Assembly (NCBI GenBank): GCA_014523695.1
Contig: JAATVS010000444.1
Coordinates: forward strand, 1 to 6,985
Direction of reading: 5' to 3'
Origin: Nitrososphaerales archaeon TH5895
GTDB taxonomy: Archaea; Thermoproteota; Nitrososphaeria; Nitrososphaerales; Nitrososphaeraceae
DNA: 6,985 bases
Part shown: one piece after another, positions 5,888 to 6,985 of the stretch
Position numbering within the stretch: position 1 is the first letter of the stretch
How the letters are laid out: each line of letters begins with the position of its first letter
Program-made: the position numbers and the translations under genes
Notes under the pieces: generated by a model
Databases searched by the model: none
Told to the model about the DNA's origin: nothing
Seen by the model: the letters and a program-made list of their open reading frames with translations, nothing else

Positions 5888-6985
5888 TCAAGCTGATTTT
5901 AAAGGAAGAGAAAATTGAAAAGTTGCGCCTTGTCTTCCTTTATTATTGTAGGCCCATATCTTGCCTTTATGTGCTTCTATGATACTCTTTGAGATAAATA
6001 ATCCTAATCCTGTACCTGTCTTGAAATTAGTAGCAAATCTTTTAAATAATTTTGGCATTGTATCTAGATCTATCCCTCTTCCAGTATCTGTGATCGAAAC
6101 AATTACTGCTGTATCATGTAATAAAGAATAGCTATTATTATGGCGCTCATCACTATAAATGCCATCAATAGAACCATTGTCATATTCAATTTGATATTCA
6201 AAACATGTAGGATGTTGATACTTGTTTGCATAGCTCACCGATACTATTATCTCATCTGTTCTTTCCTCATTTATTTCTGTTCCATCATCAATTGATTTGA
6301 TTGCATTATTAATCAAATTTGAAATAACCTGATAGATTCTATCCTTGTCAGCTTCAATTTCAACACTATTTTCAAATCTACGTTTGAATTGAGAGTCGTC
6401 TATTTCTACATCATCCTCATCATCATTTGCAGCAGATTGTTGATTGTTATATCTTAATTCTATCTTAGACCCGGCATGTTTTTGTTGATGCTCATGATGA
6501 TCTGCAAGTTGTTTTTCGAAATCAGAAACTGTATCATATATTAATCTATCAAGATCAAAAATCTCTTTTTTTAGCTTTAGTCTATCATTTTCTATTTTAG
6601 TTAAATCAAGTATGTTTTCTGCGAGCTTACTCAGCCTTTCAGCATTTCTCATTATTATATCCAAGGATTCTTCTTCTTTTCCCATGAGGGATTCTTTTTC
6701 ATATTTTAAGAGATATGATAAACCAATTATGGGTTGAATTGGCGTACGCAATTCATGAGCAGCTACACTAATAAACTCCTTGTACTTTTTGTCTTGCATT
6801 ATCAGTTTCTCATTTACTTTTTTTACCTGTTCATATAGTCCAGCTTGGGTCCATAAATTCTCAAAAATAGAAATATATGGAAATATCCTAGAAGGGTCAG
6901 TCGAATACGTTGAAAAACCTGTAGCTGGATCAAATGACTGTTCAGTGTCATCCTCTAGTTCTGTTACGAGCGAAGTACTCTTATC
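5888..6985 (-). CDS. Sensor histidine kinase, C-terminal transmitter part (N-terminus beyond window)
   Basis: Autophosphorylating kinase of a two-component system; its response regulator is not in the window. The frame is open to the window edge, 62 codons beyond the internal ATG at 6799, so the gene starts outside and that ATG is not the start. In the 365 visible residues: a linker or end of a sensor region (1-43), a likely coiled segment (44-71), HisKA with HELRTP (77-82, phosphoacceptor His77), N-box NLINNA (223-228), G1 DTGRGI (300-305), F-box LFKRF (313-317) and G2 GTGLGL (324-329), ending KSA. All catalytic boxes look intact. Two unusual low-complexity insertions are present: 163-207, with HHEHQQKH and then an Asp/Glu run, between HisKA and the ATPase N-box; and about 254-290 inside the ATPase domain, between the N- and G1-boxes. 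No membrane segment is visible in this part. The input signal cannot be told, and a link with the metal-type genes opposite is speculation. Confidence 0.95.
   Translation of the reverse strand, partial: DKSTSLVTELEDDTEQSFDPATGFSTYSTDPSRIFPYISIFENLWTQAGLYEQVKKVNEKLIMQDKKYKEFISVAAHELRTPIQPIIGLSYLLKYEKESLMGKEEESLDIIMRNAERLSKLAENILDLTKIENDRLKLKKEIFDLDRLIYDTVSDFEKQLADHHEHQQKHAGSKIELRYNNQQSAANDDEDDVEIDDSQFKRRFENSVEIEADKDRIYQVISNLINNAIKSIDDGTEINEERTDEIIVSVSYANKYQHPTCFEYQIEYDNGSIDGIYSDERHNNSYSLLHDTAVIVSITDTGRGIDLDTMPKLFKRFATNFKTGTGLGLFISKSIIEAHKGKIWAYNNKGRQGATFQFSLPLKSA

Noticed and set aside
6797..6799. ATG at 6799 as the start of the kinase gene
   Set aside because: The frame is open upstream to the window edge and the upstream residues form the usual linker leading into HisKA, so this Met is internal.

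Overview
The window looks like chromosomal DNA from an ammonia-oxidising archaeon of the Nitrososphaeria (Thaumarchaeota), possibly near Nitrososphaera/Nitrosocosmicus. This is an inference. It rests on the AT-rich composition, an XPD/Rad3-type helicase of archaeal style, TATA-like boxes instead of bacterial -35/-10 pairs, a histidine kinase with the HELRTPIQPI phosphoacceptor motif that I associate with that group, and a long stretch of low coding content. No rRNA, tRNA, CRISPR array or complete mobile element is visible.

Layout: (1) bases 1-127 hold the acidic C-terminal tail of a gene that starts before the window. (2) Bases 128-1593 hold no convincing gene. They contain interrupted reading frames that may be old gene remains, and a TATA-like box near the end. 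(3) 1594-3609 (+) encodes a complete 671-residue superfamily 2 helicase of the XPD/Rad3/DinG type, with a cysteine-rich insert where the iron-sulfur domain should lie. (4) 3872-4573 (+) encodes a DUF1326 protein with a CxCx3CxC motif. The CAA repeat at its 5' end makes the true start uncertain (3872 or 3920). (5) 4630-5757 (+) encodes a DUF2182 membrane protein with CxxCC and CxxxC motifs and a methionine-rich tail built from five perfect 12-bp repeats. (6) 5888-6985 (-) is the C-terminal part of a sensor histidine kinase converging on the DUF2182 gene and running out of the window.

How they fit: DUF1326 and DUF2182 are both poorly characterised families that carry conserved cysteines and, to my knowledge, often sit next to each other. 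Here they form a tight same-strand pair. With the MxxxM-repeat tail on the membrane partner, the pair is the best candidate in the window for an undescribed system, plausibly one that handles a soft metal such as copper. That role is a hypothesis, not shown by the sequence. The helicase is probably an independent DNA repair/processing gene, and nothing ties the kinase to the metal pair except position. Several genes carry simple-sequence tracts (CAA, AAT, CAA/CAG and the 12-mer), all in multiples of three, so length changes would keep the frame.
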